From assembly GCF_013375935.1 (NCBI RefSeq), contig NZ_CP056117.1, positions 2,356,001 through 2,420,000 on the forward strand: DNA of 64,000 bases, given 5' to 3'. The DNA comes from Enterobacter cloacae (GTDB taxonomy: Bacteria > Pseudomonadota > Gammaproteobacteria > Enterobacterales > Enterobacteriaceae). Under the pieces are notes generated by a model, which had not been told where the DNA came from, did no database searches, and saw only the letters and a program-made list of their open reading frames with translations. Positions 28,828 through 39,331 of this stretch are shown here, one piece after another (positions within the stretch are counted from its first letter, which is position 1; each line of letters starts with the position of its first letter). The translations under genes and the position numbers were made by a program.

Positions 28828-30201
28828 TTACGCCTTTTTACGGGCGCGAGGTTTTTTTACCGGCGTCACGCCTTTCACTTCGCTTTCCACCCAGCCGTCT
28901 GAAAGCCGCGTGGTGAGGATATCTCCGGCTTTAACCTGCCCGGTTTGCTTCAGCACGTTGCCGTCCGTCGCGGTGGTAACGCTATAGCCGCGCGCCAGCG
29001 TGGAGAGGGGGCTGACGGCCTCCAGATGGGTGACCGCGTTGCCGAAACGCTCGCGGGTGGTGCTGAGGCGGGCGCGAATATTCTCCGCCAGACGATATTC
29101 CAGCTGCTGAATACGCGCTTGCGCACGGTAAATCGTCGGCTGCGGGTTCTGCTGGTTCAGACGCTGCGTCACGCGCTGCTGGCGTGAGCCCGCACGCTTA
29201 AGCTGGGCGTCAACCGCGACGTTCATCCGCTGATGCAGGCGCTCCAGCACGGTTTGCTGACGCGCCAGACGCAGCTGCGGATGCTGCTGTTGCAGACGAT
29301 GATGAAGCTGCGTAAAGCGGCGGGTACGGTTGGCGAGGAAGTAGTCCATCGCCATCTCCAGGCGCTGTTGGCCGTTCTGGATCTGGCGCAGCAGCTCCTG
29401 CTGATTGCGGCTGACCACTTCTGCCGCCGCGGACGGCGTAGGCGCGCGTAAGTCCGCGACAAAATCGGCAATGGTCACGTCCGTTTCGTGACCGACGGCG
29501 CTCACCACCGGGATAAGGCTGGCAAAGATAGCCCGCGCCACGCGCTCGTCGTTAAAGCTCCACAGATCTTCCAGCGAGCCGCCGCCTCGCCCGACGATTA
29601 ATACATCACACTCCTGGCGCGCGTTTGCCAGCTCAATCGCGCGTACGATTTGCCCCGGCGCGTCGTCACCCTGAACGGCGGTAGGATAAATAATGACGGG
29701 CAGCGAAGGGTCGCGGCGCTTAAGCACGTGCAGAATATCGTGCAGAGCCGCCCCGGTTTTCGAGGTGATAACCCCAACGCAGTGGGCAGGGGAGGGCAGC
29801 GGTTTTTTGAGCTGCTGGTCGAACAGTCCCTCGGCAGACAGCTTTGCCTTTAACTGTTCATACTTCTGCTGCAACATGCCTTCGCCGGCAGGCTGCATGC
29901 TTTCGACGATAATCTGATAGTCGCCGCGCGGCTCGTACAGGGTGATATTGGCACGCACCAGAACCTGCTGGCCGTGCTGAGGACGGAACGTCACGCGACG
30001 GTTGCTGTTGCGGAACATCGCGCAGCGCACCTGGGCGGTGTCGTCTTTTAGCGTAAAATACCAGTGGCCGGAAGCGGGCTGCGTGAAGTTAGAGATTTCA
30101 CCGCTGATCCAGACCTGCCCCATTTCCTGCTCAAGCAGCAAACGCACCGTCTGATTAAGGCGGCTGACAGTATAAATTGAGGGGGATTGAGAGGATAACA
30201 T
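28828..30201 (-). CDS. xseA: Exodeoxyribonuclease VII large subunit
   Basis: This 457-residue large subunit degrades single-stranded DNA with the small subunit XseB. An N-terminal OB-fold (about 15-110, with [20 protein letters not shown]) binds DNA. The catalytic domain follows (about 125-320), with [24 protein letters not shown] in adjoining blocks and the [11 protein letters not shown] motif. A long Arg/Gln-rich coiled coil then covers about 270-400. The C-terminus is Lys/Arg-rich (KKPRARKKA). It is divergent from guaB, the usual arrangement. Confidence 0.97.
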   Translation of the reverse strand: MLSSQSPSIYTVSRLNQTVRLLLEQEMGQVWISGEISNFTQPASGHWYFTLKDDTAQVRCAMFRNSNRRVTFRPQHGQQVLVRANITLYEPRGDYQIIVESMQPAGEGMLQQKYEQLKAKLSAEGLFDQQLKKPLPSPAHCVGVITSKTGAALHDILHVLKRRDPSLPVIIYPTAVQGDDAPGQIVRAIELANARQECDVLIVGRGGGSLEDLWSFNDERVARAIFASLIPVVSAVGHETDVTIADFVADLRAPTPSAAAEVVSRNQQELLRQIQNGQQRLEMAMDYFLANRTRRFTQLHHRLQQQHPQLRLARQQTVLERLHQRMNVAVDAQLKRAGSRQQRVTQRLNQQNPQPTIYRAQARIQQLEYRLAENIRARLSTTRERFGNAVTHLEAVSPLSTLARGYSVTTATDGNVLKQTGQVKAGDILTTRLSDGWVESEVKGVTPVKKPRARKKA

Positions 30202-30264
30202 GTGAGCGGGATCAAATTCTAAATCAGCAAGTTATTCAGTCGATAGTAACCTGCTGAGAGGTGA

Positions 30265-30319
30265 GCGCAAGCATTTTTTTCAAAAAAGTGTGGATGCAAT
30301 CGGTTACGCTCTGTATAAT
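30265..30319 (+). promoter_or_regulatory. guaB promoter with a PurR-like operator
   Basis: A perfect -10 TATAAT lies at 30314-30319, 42 bases before the guaB ATG. The 16-mer at 30265-30280 (GCGCAAGCATTTTTTT) matches the PurR consensus ACGCAAACGTTTTCGT at 11 of 16 positions. In E. coli guaBA is repressed by PurR. Regulation here is inferred. Confidence 0.55.
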
Positions 30320-30360
30320 GCCACGGCAATATTTAACCACCCAGGTCAGAGATATTGCCC

Positions 30361-31827
30361 ATGCTACGTATCGCTAAAGAAGCACTGACGTTTGACGACG
30401 TCCTCCTCGTTCCCGCTCATTCCACCGTTCTGCCGAATACTGCCGACCTCAGCACGCAGTTGACGAAAACCATTCGTCTGAACATTCCTATGCTCTCCGC
30501 AGCAATGGATACCGTAACGGAAGCGCGTCTGGCTATCGCCCTGGCACAGGAAGGCGGCATTGGCTTTATCCACAAAAACATGTCTATCGAGCGTCAGGCG
30601 GAAGAAGTTCGCCGCGTGAAGAAACATGAATCCGGTATCGTGTCCGACCCTCAGACCGTTCTGCCAACCACCACGCTGCACGAAGTGAAAGCGCTGACCG
30701 AGCGTAACGGCTTTGCGGGTTACCCGGTTGTGACCGAAGATAACGAGCTGGTGGGCATCATTACCGGTCGTGACGTGCGTTTCGTGACTGACCTGAACCA
30801 GCCTGTCAGCGTCTACATGACGCCAAAAGAGCGTCTGGTTACCGTGCGTGAAGGTGAAACCCGCGACGTCGTGCTGGCAAAAATGCACGAAAAACGCGTT
30901 GAGAAAGCGCTGGTTGTGGATGCGAACTTCCACCTGCGCGGCATGATCACCGTTAAAGATTTCCAGAAAGCAGAACGTAAACCGAACGCCTGTAAAGACG
31001 AGCATGGCCGTCTGCGCGTAGGCGCTGCGGTTGGCGCAGGTGCCGGTAACGAAGAGCGCGTTGACGCGCTGGTTGCCGCGGGCGTAGACGTACTGCTTAT
31101 TGACTCCTCTCACGGCCACTCCGAAGGCGTTCTGCAACGCATTCGCGACACCCGCGCTAAATACCCGGATCTGCAGATCATCGGCGGCAACGTGGCGACA
31201 GGCGCAGGCGCTCGCGCCCTGGCTGACGCCGGCTGCAGCGCGGTGAAAGTGGGTATTGGCCCTGGCTCCATCTGTACCACACGTATCGTGACCGGCGTGG
31301 GCGTTCCGCAGATCACCGCGGTCTCTGACGCGGTTGAAGCGCTGGAAGGTACCGGTATTCCGGTTATCGCTGACGGCGGTATCCGCTTCTCTGGCGACAT
31401 TGCTAAAGCGATCGCCGCGGGTGCTTCCGCGGTGATGGTTGGCTCCATGCTGGCCGGTACCGAAGAATCCCCGGGCGAAATCGAACTCTACCAGGGCCGT
31501 TCATACAAATCCTACCGCGGTATGGGCTCTCTCGGTGCGATGTCCAAAGGTTCCTCCGACCGTTACTTCCAGACCGATAACGCGGCTGACAAACTGGTGC
31601 CGGAAGGTATCGAAGGTCGCGTTGCCTATAAAGGCCGTCTGAAAGAGATCGTTCACCAGCAGATGGGCGGCCTGCGCTCCTGTATGGGTCTGACCGGCTG
31701 TGGTACCATCGACCTGCTGCGTACTAAAGCGGAATTTGTACGCATCAGCGGTGCGGGTATCCAGGAGAGCCACGTTCACGACGTGACGATCACCAAAGAG
31801 TCCCCGAACTATCGTCTGGGCTCCTGA
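30361..31827 (+). CDS. guaB: Inosine-5'-monophosphate dehydrogenase
   Basis: This 488-residue enzyme oxidises IMP to XMP with NAD, the first committed step of GMP synthesis. It starts [20 protein letters not shown]. The catalytic Cys305 is in GSICTTR, and tandem CBS domains lie at about 90-205. I chose the ATG at 30361, as in E. coli. A TTG two codons upstream is rejected. It is the first gene of the guaBA operon. Confidence 0.98.
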   Translation: MLRIAKEALTFDDVLLVPAHSTVLPNTADLSTQLTKTIRLNIPMLSAAMDTVTEARLAIALAQEGGIGFIHKNMSIERQAEEVRRVKKHESGIVSDPQTVLPTTTLHEVKALTERNGFAGYPVVTEDNELVGIITGRDVRFVTDLNQPVSVYMTPKERLVTVREGETRDVVLAKMHEKRVEKALVVDANFHLRGMITVKDFQKAERKPNACKDEHGRLRVGAAVGAGAGNEERVDALVAAGVDVLLIDSSHGHSEGVLQRIRDTRAKYPDLQIIGGNVATGAGARALADAGCSAVKVGIGPGSICTTRIVTGVGVPQITAVSDAVEALEGTGIPVIADGGIRFSGDIAKAIAAGASAVMVGSMLAGTEESPGEIELYQGRSYKSYRGMGSLGAMSKGSSDRYFQTDNAADKLVPEGIEGRVAYKGRLKEIVHQQMGGLRSCMGLTGCGTIDLLRTKAEFVRISGAGIQESHVHDVTITKESPNYRLGS

Positions 31828-31834
31828 TTTTCTT

Positions 31835-31855
31835 CGCCCGACCTTGTGTCGGGCG
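31835..31855 (+). other. Hairpin between guaB and guaA
   Basis: CGCCCGAC pairs with GTCGGGCG over a five-base loop, eight bases after the guaB stop. No T tract follows, so it probably affects mRNA processing or stability within the operon and does not terminate it. Confidence 0.6.
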
Positions 31856-31895
31856 ATTTATTTAATCTGTTTCACTTGCCTCGGAATTAGCGTCA

Positions 31896-33473
31896 ATGAC
31901 GGAAAACATTCATAAACATCGCATTCTCATCCTGGACTTTGGTTCTCAGTACACTCAGCTGGTGGCGCGTCGCGTGCGTGAACTGGGCGTTTACTGTGAA
32001 CTGTGGGCGTGGGATGTCACGGAAGCACAGATTCGCGAATTCAATCCAAGCGGCATCATCCTGTCCGGCGGCCCGGAAAGCACCACCGAAGAGAACAGCC
32101 CGCGCGCACCGCAGTACGTGTTCGAAGCTGGCGTGCCGGTATTCGGCGTTTGCTACGGCATGCAGACCATGGCAATGCAGCTGGGCGGCCACGTAGAAGG
32201 CTCTAACGAGCGTGAGTTTGGCTATGCGCAGGTAGAAGTGGTAACCGACAGCGCGCTGGTGCGCGGTATCGAAGACTCCCTGACCGCAGACGGCAAGCCG
32301 CTGCTGGACGTATGGATGAGCCATGGCGACAAAGTTACCGCCATCCCGTCCGACTTCGTGACCGTTGCCAGCACCGAGAGCTGCCCGTTCGCGATTATGG
32401 CGAACGAAGAAAAACGCTTCTACGGCGTGCAGTTCCACCCGGAAGTGACCCACACCCGTCAGGGCATGCGCATGCTGGAGCGCTTCGTGCGCGATATCTG
32501 CCAGTGTGAAGCGCTGTGGACTCCGGCTAAAATCATCGACGACGCCGTTGAGCGTATCCGCCAGCAGGTTGGCGATGACAAGGTGATCCTCGGCCTCTCC
32601 GGCGGCGTGGACTCCTCCGTCACCGCGATGCTGCTGCACCGCGCTATCGGCAAAAACCTGACCTGCGTCTTCGTGGACAACGGCCTGCTGCGTCTGAACG
32701 AAGCCCGGCAGGTGATGGACATGTTTGGCGACCACTTCGGTCTGAACATCGTTCACGTGGAAGGCGAGCAGCGCTTCCTGGACGCGCTGAAGGGCGAAAA
32801 CGATCCGGAAGCGAAGCGTAAAATCATCGGCCGCGTGTTCGTTGAAGTGTTCGACGAAGAAGCGCTGAAGCTGGAAGACGTGAAGTGGCTGGCGCAGGGC
32901 ACCATCTATCCTGACGTGATCGAATCCGCCGCCTCCGCAACCGGTAAAGCACACGTCATCAAATCTCACCACAACGTGGGCGGCCTGCCGAAAGAGATGA
33001 AGATGGGCCTGGTTGAGCCGCTGCGCGAGCTGTTCAAAGACGAAGTGCGCAAGATTGGTCTGGAACTGGGTCTGCCGTACGACATGCTCTACCGTCACCC
33101 GTTCCCGGGCCCGGGCCTCGGCGTACGCGTGCTGGGCGAAGTGAAGAAAGAGTACTGCGACCTGCTGCGTCGCGCGGACGCGATCTTCATTGAAGAGCTG
33201 CACAAGGCTGACCTGTACAACAAGGTTAGCCAGGCGTTCACCGTGTTCCTGCCGGTTCGCTCCGTCGGCGTGATGGGCGATGGCCGCAAGTACGACTGGG
33301 TTGTCTCCCTGCGTGCGGTTGAAACCATCGACTTCATGACCGCGCACTGGGCGCACCTGCCGTATGACTTCTTAGGCCGCGTGTCTAACCGCATCATCAA
33401 CGAAGTTAACGGTATTTCCCGCGTGGTGTATGACATCAGCGGTAAGCCACCGGCGACGATTGAGTGGGAATAA
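31896..33473 (+). CDS. guaA: GMP synthase (glutamine-hydrolysing)
   Basis: This 525-residue enzyme aminates XMP to GMP. The N-terminal glutaminase domain has the nucleophile Cys86 in [16 protein letters not shown] and the His/Glu pair in [11 protein letters not shown]. The ATP pyrophosphatase domain has the P-loop-like [15 protein letters not shown] near residue 235. The C-terminal dimerisation domain ends KPPATIEWE. It is 68 bases downstream of guaB and closes the operon at a strong terminator. Confidence 0.98.
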   Translation: MTENIHKHRILILDFGSQYTQLVARRVRELGVYCELWAWDVTEAQIREFNPSGIILSGGPESTTEENSPRAPQYVFEAGVPVFGVCYGMQTMAMQLGGHVEGSNEREFGYAQVEVVTDSALVRGIEDSLTADGKPLLDVWMSHGDKVTAIPSDFVTVASTESCPFAIMANEEKRFYGVQFHPEVTHTRQGMRMLERFVRDICQCEALWTPAKIIDDAVERIRQQVGDDKVILGLSGGVDSSVTAMLLHRAIGKNLTCVFVDNGLLRLNEARQVMDMFGDHFGLNIVHVEGEQRFLDALKGENDPEAKRKIIGRVFVEVFDEEALKLEDVKWLAQGTIYPDVIESAASATGKAHVIKSHHNVGGLPKEMKMGLVEPLRELFKDEVRKIGLELGLPYDMLYRHPFPGPGLGVRVLGEVKKEYCDLLRRADAIFIEELHKADLYNKVSQAFTVFLPVRSVGVMGDGRKYDWVVSLRAVETIDFMTAHWAHLPYDFLGRVSNRIINEVNGISRVVYDISGKPPATIEWE

Positions 33474-33520
33474 GCCACTAACTCAACCTGTATCGTCATA
33501 AACAGGTAAAACTGAATAAA

Positions 33521-33547
33521 GCCCTCTGTTTACAGAGGGCTTTTTTT
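33521..33547 (+). terminator. Terminator after guaA
   Basis: GCCCTCTGT pairs with ACAGAGGGC over a two-base centre and is followed by seven T residues. It also ends at the junction with the accessory block. Confidence 0.92.
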
Positions 33548-33574
33548 CTGGCCGATATCCGTCCCGGAGGCGAG

Positions 33575-33928
33575 TTACTGGCTCATCTGCCGCGATTCAC
33601 GGCAGCCGATACTGCGCCGCCATGCGCCTGGCGCCTGACCGTACTGACGCTTAAAGCTGCGGTTGAAGGACTGCTGAGAGTCAAAGCCCAGCGCGATCGC
33701 CACGTTCAAAATTGGTTCATCGCTTTGGGCTAAACGCTCGACCGATTTTTGCAGCTTTTGCGCGCGAATATATTCTGCGAGAGGGGAGCCGGTATGTTCC
33801 TTGAAGATCCGCTGGAGGTGCCATTTCGAATAGCCGGCTCGCCTGGAGACGGTCTCAATGTCCAGACGGCTGTCAAGGTTGTTGTCGATCCAGTCAAGTA
33901 AATCGTGAATGAATGCACCGGTGTTCAT
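33575..33928 (-). CDS. rarA: AraC-family efflux activator RarA
   Basis: This 117-residue single-domain AraC/XylS regulator resembles MarA, SoxS and RamA. Two helix-turn-helix units are visible, with SRLDIETVSRRAGYSKWHLQR in the first and NVAIALGFDSQQSFNRSFK in the second. Its position, divergent from oqxAB, identifies it as RarA, a known activator of OqxAB and other efflux genes in Klebsiella and Enterobacter. I chose the ATG at 33928 (MNTGAFIHDLL), which has the site GGGGGAAG. A longer frame to 34009 adds a poorly conserved stretch and is rejected. Confidence 0.88.
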   Translation of the reverse strand: MNTGAFIHDLLDWIDNNLDSRLDIETVSRRAGYSKWHLQRIFKEHTGSPLAEYIRAQKLQKSVERLAQSDEPILNVAIALGFDSQQSFNRSFKRQYGQAPGAWRRSIGCRESRQMSQ

Positions 33929-33969
33929 CTTGCTTCCCCCTACGCCATGCGTTAAAAAGCATCTTTGTT

Positions 33970-34154
33970 TGTTGCATTTAAAGGTGGCCCTTTTTTTCAC
34001 TAATTGCAAGTTTTATTGTTACATTTAAAACCCTGCTCGAAACAGGTTATTTACCTTTGACGCAAATAGCACATAAAGTGCAACAATTATTCTTGCACTT
34101 AATTAAGCGCCTTCCTACAATCGCCGCGATAGTGTATTCGCAACTGTTACATTT
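33970..34154. promoter_or_regulatory. rarA-oqxA control region: marbox-like site and repeated TGTTRCATTT
   Basis: The 335-base gap between rarA and oqxA holds no gene. ATAGCACATAAAGTGCAAC (34066-34084) fits the mar/rob/sox-box consensus AYnGCACnnWnnRYYAAAY at 17 of 19 positions and overlaps the inverted pair GCAC-ATAAA-GTGC. The motif TGTTRCATTT occurs three times in the same orientation, at 33970-33979, 34017-34026 and 34145-34154, the first two followed by AAA. The first could bind RarA-type activators. The repeats could be half-sites for the Rrf2-type repressor OqxR. Both assignments are inferred. Confidence 0.5.
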
Positions 34155-34263
34155 TTGTGGCGATGAACGACACAAATGGCCTTAAGCCAGCCCGGACAAA
34201 GGAAGTGGCGCGGCACCTCCCGCTGCGTCTTGCCCGGCGGCTACAATAACCGGAATAAAAATA

Positions 34264-35439
34264 ATGAGCCTGCAAAAAACCTGGGGTAACTTTCATCTGC
34301 AAACGCTGGGCGCGATTTTACTCGCCGCGCTGCTGGTCGGGTGCGATGACAGCGTCGCGCAAAATGCCGCGCCGCAAGCGCCCGTCGTCAGCGCTGCTGA
34401 CGTAGTCGTAAAATCCATAAGCCAGTGGGACAGCTTCAACGGTCGCATTGAGGCGGTGGAGAGCGTTCAGCTGCGCCCGCGCGTCTCCGGCTACATTGAT
34501 AAAGTGAACTACACCGACGGCCAGGAGGTGAAAAAGGGCGAGGTGCTGTTCACTATTGATGACAGAACCTATCGCGCCGCGCTGGAACAGGCGCAGGCGA
34601 CGCTGGCGAGAGCCAAAACGCAGGCCAGCCTGGCGCGAAGCGAGGCTAACCGCACCGATAAATTAGTCAATACCAACGTGGTATCCCGTGAAGAGTGGGA
34701 GCAGCGCCGTTCCGCAGCCACCCAGGCGCAGGCCGACATTCGCGCAGCGCAGGCGGCGGTTGACGCCGCGCAGCTTAACCTGGACTTCACCAAAGTGACC
34801 GCGCCCATCGATGGCCGCGCCAGCCGTGCGCTGATCACCAGCGGTAATCTGGTTACCGCCGGCGACAGCGCCAGCGTGCTCACCACCCTGGTCTCGCTGA
34901 AGACGGTTTACGTTTACTTCGACGTGGACGAGTCAACCTACCTTCACTATCAAAACCTGGCCCGCAGCGGGCAGGGGGCGTCCAGTAATCACCTGGCGCT
35001 GCCGGTGGAGATTGGCCTTACCGGCGAGGAGGGCTATCCCCATCAGGGCAAAGTGGATTTTCTTGATAACCAGCTCACGCCGAGTACCGGAACGATCCGC
35101 ATGCGCGCGCTGTTAGATAACGCGCAGCGTCAGTTCACGCCGGGACTCTTTGCCCGCGTGCGCCTGCCGGGCAGTGCGGAATTTAAAGCCACGCTTGTAG
35201 ACGATAAGGCGGTGCTGACCGATCAGGATCGTAAATATGTTTATATCGTTGATAAAGAAGGGAAAGCACAGCGTCGCGATATCACGCCGGGTCGTCTGGC
35301 CGACGGTTTACGCATCGTACAGCAGGGGCTGAATCCCGGGGATAAAGTCATCGTCGATGGTTTACAAAAGGTGTTTATGCCGGGCATGCCGGTTAACGCG
35401 AAAACCGTCGCCATGACCGCCAGCGCCGCCCTCAACTGA
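34264..35439 (+). CDS. oqxA: RND efflux periplasmic adaptor OqxA
   Basis: This 391-residue membrane-fusion protein matches OqxA in length. The signal sequence ends LLVGC, with the lipidated Cys27 followed by two Asp, predicting inner-membrane anchoring. An alpha-helical hairpin (about 100-165, rich in Ala, Gln and Arg) sits between two halves of a lipoyl domain, and beta-barrel and membrane-proximal domains follow. It joins OqxB to a TolC-type channel to export quinolones, olaquindox, chloramphenicol and other drugs. No outer-membrane channel gene is in the locus, so TolC is the likely partner. oqxB starts 23 bases downstream. Confidence 0.93.
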   Translation: MSLQKTWGNFHLQTLGAILLAALLVGCDDSVAQNAAPQAPVVSAADVVVKSISQWDSFNGRIEAVESVQLRPRVSGYIDKVNYTDGQEVKKGEVLFTIDDRTYRAALEQAQATLARAKTQASLARSEANRTDKLVNTNVVSREEWEQRRSAATQAQADIRAAQAAVDAAQLNLDFTKVTAPIDGRASRALITSGNLVTAGDSASVLTTLVSLKTVYVYFDVDESTYLHYQNLARSGQGASSNHLALPVEIGLTGEEGYPHQGKVDFLDNQLTPSTGTIRMRALLDNAQRQFTPGLFARVRLPGSAEFKATLVDDKAVLTDQDRKYVYIVDKEGKAQRRDITPGRLADGLRIVQQGLNPGDKVIVDGLQKVFMPGMPVNAKTVAMTASAALN

Positions 35440-35462
35440 TCCCTTACCAGAGAATCCAACCC

Positions 35463-38400
35463 ATGGACTTTTCCCGTTTTTTCATCGACAGGCCAATTTT
35501 TGCCGCCGTACTGTCGATTTTGATTTTTATCACAGGATTAATCGCCATCCCGCTACTGCCGGTCAGCGAATATCCTGACGTCGTACCGCCAAGCGTGCAG
35601 GTGCGCGCGGAGTACCCCGGCGCCAACCCGAAGGTGATCGCGGAGACCGTGGCAACGCCGCTGGAAGAGGCGATCAACGGCGTTGAGAACATGATGTACA
35701 TGAAATCCGTCGCCGGATCGGACGGCGTGCTGGTCACCACCGTCACCTTCCGTCCGGGTACGGATCCCGATCAGGCGCAGGTTCAGGTGCAAAACCGGGT
35801 ATCGCAGGCCGAGGCGCGCCTGCCGGAAGACGTGCGGCGTCTGGGCATCACCACGCAGAAGCAATCGCCAACGCTGACGCTGGTGGTGCATCTGTTTTCG
35901 CCAGGCGGCAAGTACGACTCGCTGTACATGCGAAACTACGCCACGCTGAAGGTGAAGGACGAGCTGGCGCGCCTGCCCGGCGTGGGGCAGATTCAGATTT
36001 TCGGCTCGGGCGAATACGCGATGCGCGTCTGGCTGGACCCAAACAAGGTGGCGGCGCGCGGGCTGACGGCATCGGACGTGGTGACGGCGATGCAGGAGCA
36101 GAACGTTCAGGTTTCCGCCGGGCAGCTTGGCGCCGAGCCGCTGCCGAAAGAGAGCGATTTCCTGATCTCCATTAACGCCCAGGGCCGTCTGCATACCGAA
36201 GAGGAGTTTGGCAATATTGTCCTGAAAACGACGCAGGACGGTACGGTCGTCCGCCTGCGCGACGTGGCGCGCGTAGAGATGGGTTCCGGCAGCTATGCGC
36301 TGCGTTCGCAGCTCAACAATAAAGACGCGGTCGGGATTGGTATTTTCCAGTCGCCGGGGGCGAACGCCATCGATCTGTCTAACGCGGTGCGTGCAAAAAT
36401 GGACGAACTGTCCACGCGTTTCCCGGACGATATGAAGTGGGCGGCACCTTACGACCCGACGGTATTTGTGCGCGATTCTATCCGCGCGGTCGTGCAAACG
36501 CTGCTGGAAGCGGTGGTGCTGGTGGTGCTGGTGGTGATCCTGTTCCTGCAAACCTGGCGCGCGTCGATCATTCCGCTGATCGCGGTGCCGGTATCGGTGG
36601 TGGGCACGTTCAGCATTCTCTACCTGCTGGGCTTTTCGCTTAATACCCTGAGCCTGTTCGGGCTGGTGCTGGCGATTGGTATCGTGGTGGACGATGCCAT
36701 CGTGGTGGTGGAAAACGTCGAGCGAAACATCGAGGAGGGGCTCGCCCCGCTTGCGGCGGCGCATCAGGCGATGCGTGAAGTTTCCGGGCCGATTATCGCC
36801 ATCGCACTGGTGCTGTGCGCGGTGTTCGTTCCCATGGCGTTCCTCTCCGGCGTGACCGGTCAGTTTTATAAACAGTTTGCGGTCACGATAGCCATATCAA
36901 CGGTGATTTCGGCCATTAACTCGCTGACGCTCTCGCCGGCGCTGGCTGCCCTGCTGTTGAAGCCGCACGGCGCACCGAAAGATTTCCCGACCAGGCTTAT
37001 CGATCGTCTGTTCGGCTGGATCTTCCGTCCGTTTAACCGCTTTTTCCACCGCAGCTCGACCGGCTATCAGGGGCTGGTGGGTAAAACGCTCGGCCGACGC
37101 GGCGCGGTGTTTGCGGTTTATTTGCTGCTCCTTTGTGCTGCCGGCGTGATGTTTAAAGCCGTACCCGGCGGGTTTATTCCGACGCAGGATAAGCTGTACC
37201 TGATTGGCGGCGTGAAAATGCCGGAAGGCTCGTCGCTGGCGCGTACCGATGCGGTGATCCGCAAAATGAGCGAAATCGGTATGAATACCGAAGGCGTGGA
37301 TTATGCGGTTGCGTTTCCCGGCCTGAATGCGCTCCAGTTTACCAACACGCCGAACACCGGGACGGTATTTTTTGGCCTGAAGCCGTTCGACCAGCGTAAA
37401 CACACTGCGGCGGAAATTAACGCGGAGATCAACGCGAAAATCGCGCAAATCCAGCAGGGCTTCGGCTTCTCGATTCTGCCGCCGCCGATTTTAGGGCTGG
37501 GTCAGGGGTCGGGCTATTCCCTGTACATTCAGGATCGCGCCGGTCTGGGCTATGGCGCGCTGCAAAACGCGGTGAACACCATGTCCGGTGCAATCATGCA
37601 GACGCCGGGGATGCATTTCCCCATCTCAACCTACCAGGCTAACGTTCCGCAGCTGGACGTTCAGGTCGACCGCGATAAGGCGAAAGCGCAGGGCGTGTCG
37701 CTCACCGATCTGTTCGGCACGCTGCAAACCTACCTGGGCTCGTCCTATGTGAACGACTTTAACCAGTTTGGCCGCACCTGGCGCGTAATGGCCCAGGCCG
37801 ACGGGCAGTTCCGCGACAGCGTGGAGGATATTGCGAACTTACGCACCCGCAACAACCAGGGCGAAATGGTGCCGATTGGCAGTATGGTCACCATCAGCAC
37901 CACCTACGGGCCGGACCCGGTGATCCGCTACAACGGCTACCCGGCGGCGGATCTCATTGGCGATGCCGATCCTCGCGTGCTCTCTTCCGCGCAGGCGATG
38001 ACGCAGCTGGACGCAATGTCTAAGCAGATACTGCCGAACGGGATGAATATCGAATGGACGGACCTGAGCTTCCAGCAGGCCACGCAGGGCAATACGGCGC
38101 TGATCGTCTTCCCGGTTGCGGTTCTGCTGGCGTTTCTGGTGCTGGCGGCGCTGTATGAAAGCTGGACGCTGCCGCTGGCGGTGATCCTTATCGTTCCGAT
38201 GACGATGCTGTCCGCGCTGTTTGGCGTCTGGCTGACCGGGGGCGATAACAACGTGTTTGTGCAGGTGGGTCTGGTCGTGCTTATGGGGCTGGCCTGTAAG
38301 AACGCGATACTTATCGTGGAGTTTGCCCGCGAGCTGGAAATCCAGGGGAAAGGTATCATGGAGGCCGCGCTGGAGGCGTGCCGCCTGCGTTTACGCCCGA

Positions 38401-38615
38401 TTGTGATGACCTCTATCGCCTTTATTGCCGGGACGATCCCCCTCATCCTCGGCCACGGTGCGGGTGCCGAGGTGCGCGGCGTCACCGGGATCACGGTGTT
38501 CTCCGGCATGCTGGGCGTGACCCTGTTTGGCCTGTTCCTGACGCCGGTATTTTACGTGACGCTGCGTAAGTTCGTGACGCGCGGTAAAGCGAAAAGAGAC
38601 GTGCTGCCTGCGTAG
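35463..38615 (+). CDS. oqxB: RND multidrug efflux pump OqxB
   Basis: This 1050-residue resistance-nodulation-division transporter equals OqxB in length. Twelve membrane helices flank two large periplasmic loops. The proton-relay residues are Asp410-Asp411 (GIVVDDAIVVVEN) in helix 4 and the helix-10 lysine in GLACKNAILIVEFA. The N-terminus FFIDRPIFAAVLSI is the family signature. It is cotranscribed with oqxA. The bidirectional terminator after it separates it from the convergent oqxR. This is a chromosomal locus with no insertion sequences nearby, so it is a native gene here and not plasmid-borne. Confidence 0.95.
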   Translation: MDFSRFFIDRPIFAAVLSILIFITGLIAIPLLPVSEYPDVVPPSVQVRAEYPGANPKVIAETVATPLEEAINGVENMMYMKSVAGSDGVLVTTVTFRPGTDPDQAQVQVQNRVSQAEARLPEDVRRLGITTQKQSPTLTLVVHLFSPGGKYDSLYMRNYATLKVKDELARLPGVGQIQIFGSGEYAMRVWLDPNKVAARGLTASDVVTAMQEQNVQVSAGQLGAEPLPKESDFLISINAQGRLHTEEEFGNIVLKTTQDGTVVRLRDVARVEMGSGSYALRSQLNNKDAVGIGIFQSPGANAIDLSNAVRAKMDELSTRFPDDMKWAAPYDPTVFVRDSIRAVVQTLLEAVVLVVLVVILFLQTWRASIIPLIAVPVSVVGTFSILYLLGFSLNTLSLFGLVLAIGIVVDDAIVVVENVERNIEEGLAPLAAAHQAMREVSGPIIAIALVLCAVFVPMAFLSGVTGQFYKQFAVTIAISTVISAINSLTLSPALAALLLKPHGAPKDFPTRLIDRLFGWIFRPFNRFFHRSSTGYQGLVGKTLGRRGAVFAVYLLLLCAAGVMFKAVPGGFIPTQDKLYLIGGVKMPEGSSLARTDAVIRKMSEIGMNTEGVDYAVAFPGLNALQFTNTPNTGTVFFGLKPFDQRKHTAAEINAEINAKIAQIQQGFGFSILPPPILGLGQGSGYSLYIQDRAGLGYGALQNAVNTMSGAIMQTPGMHFPISTYQANVPQLDVQVDRDKAKAQGVSLTDLFGTLQTYLGSSYVNDFNQFGRTWRVMAQADGQFRDSVEDIANLRTRNNQGEMVPIGSMVTISTTYGPDPVIRYNGYPAADLIGDADPRVLSSAQAMTQLDAMSKQILPNGMNIEWTDLSFQQATQGNTALIVFPVAVLLAFLVLAALYESWTLPLAVILIVPMTMLSALFGVWLTGGDNNVFVQVGLVVLMGLACKNAILIVEFARELEIQGKGIMEAALEACRLRLRPIVMTSIAFIAGTIPLILGHGAGAEVRGVTGITVFSGMLGVTLFGLFLTPVFYVTLRKFVTRGKAKRDVLPA

Positions 38616-38630
38616 GACGTCGCAGACAAT

Positions 38631-38665
38631 AAAAAACCGCCTTCACAGTGAAGGCGGTTTTTTTT
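38631..38665. terminator. Bidirectional terminator between oqxB and oqxR
   Basis: A perfect 13-bp stem (AAAACCGCCTTCA with TGAAGGCGGTTTT) has a three-base loop, with A residues on one side and eight T residues on the other. It serves both convergent genes. Confidence 0.92.
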
Positions 38666-38681
38666 CGCAATCCGTAAAGGA

Positions 38682-39161
38682 TTAAGGCGCTTTTTTATGC
38701 TGCGTGCAGATTTCCGGGACCGGATCGCACCCGCTGGTGTCGGCTTTTTTCACCTCTTCCAGCGCGCTGGCGACGGTATGGCGCGCCAGAACCGCCAGCG
38801 AAGCCTGCTCCGCTTCATCAGCAATGGATTTGAAGTACCAGCAGGCGTTGGCGCTCACCACGCAGCGTGCCGGAACGTCAGGACGGGACGCCCACAGCTT
38901 TTTATCTTCAGTAACGGAAAGGTAGATATCGCGCAGGGTAATCTCGTCCGCCGGGCGGCCAAGGTGTATAGAGCCGTTGCGGCCAAGCGTGGAGACGATA
39001 ATGCCGTCACGGGCGAGCGGAACCATTAGTTTACGGATGAAGCTCGGATTCGCTTCCAGGCCGTAGGCCAGGATTGCGCTCGTCGAACGTTCACCCGACT
39101 GCTCCGCCATCGCTACGCTGAGAACCATCTGCAAAGCTGTCGGGAAGCGGTAATCTAGCAT
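38682..39161 (-). CDS. oqxR: Rrf2-family repressor OqxR
   Basis: This 159-residue winged-helix regulator of the Rrf2 family starts MLDYRFPTALQMVLSVAMAE. The recognition region is TSAILAYGLEANPSFIRKLM. The four or so cysteines include those in ARCVVSANACW, at the position where IscR and NsrR bind clusters, and two more near the C-terminus. In Klebsiella, OqxR represses rarA and oqxAB, and loss of OqxR raises efflux. I chose the ATG at 39161, with an AGGACAG site, over a start 14 codons upstream. The gene looks intact here, so constitutive derepression is not predicted. Confidence 0.9.
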   Translation of the reverse strand: MLDYRFPTALQMVLSVAMAEQSGERSTSAILAYGLEANPSFIRKLMVPLARDGIIVSTLGRNGSIHLGRPADEITLRDIYLSVTEDKKLWASRPDVPARCVVSANACWYFKSIADEAEQASLAVLARHTVASALEEVKKADTSGCDPVPEICTQHKKAP

Positions 39162-39331
39162 TTTTCTGTCCTGGGTCGCGGTGAATCTTGTTCTTTTTGG
39201 CACCGCAGAGGTGAATAATCAATAAGTAACAATATAACAAATACGGTAACCTTATTGAAGCAATCTGCGGCATGCGTGAAATAACGCTGCCGTACCGGCA
39301 AACGTCAGGCCGGGTAGCGTTGCGTTTCCGT

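Noticed and set aside
30265..30280. Strong PurR operator claim
   Set aside because: Only 11 of 16 positions match, so it is listed within the promoter at moderate confidence and not as a finding.
31893..33356. 487-residue frame antisense to guaA
   Set aside because: It mirrors the codon structure of a conserved gene; it is histidine-rich, has no recognisable domain, and sits opposite known catalytic motifs.
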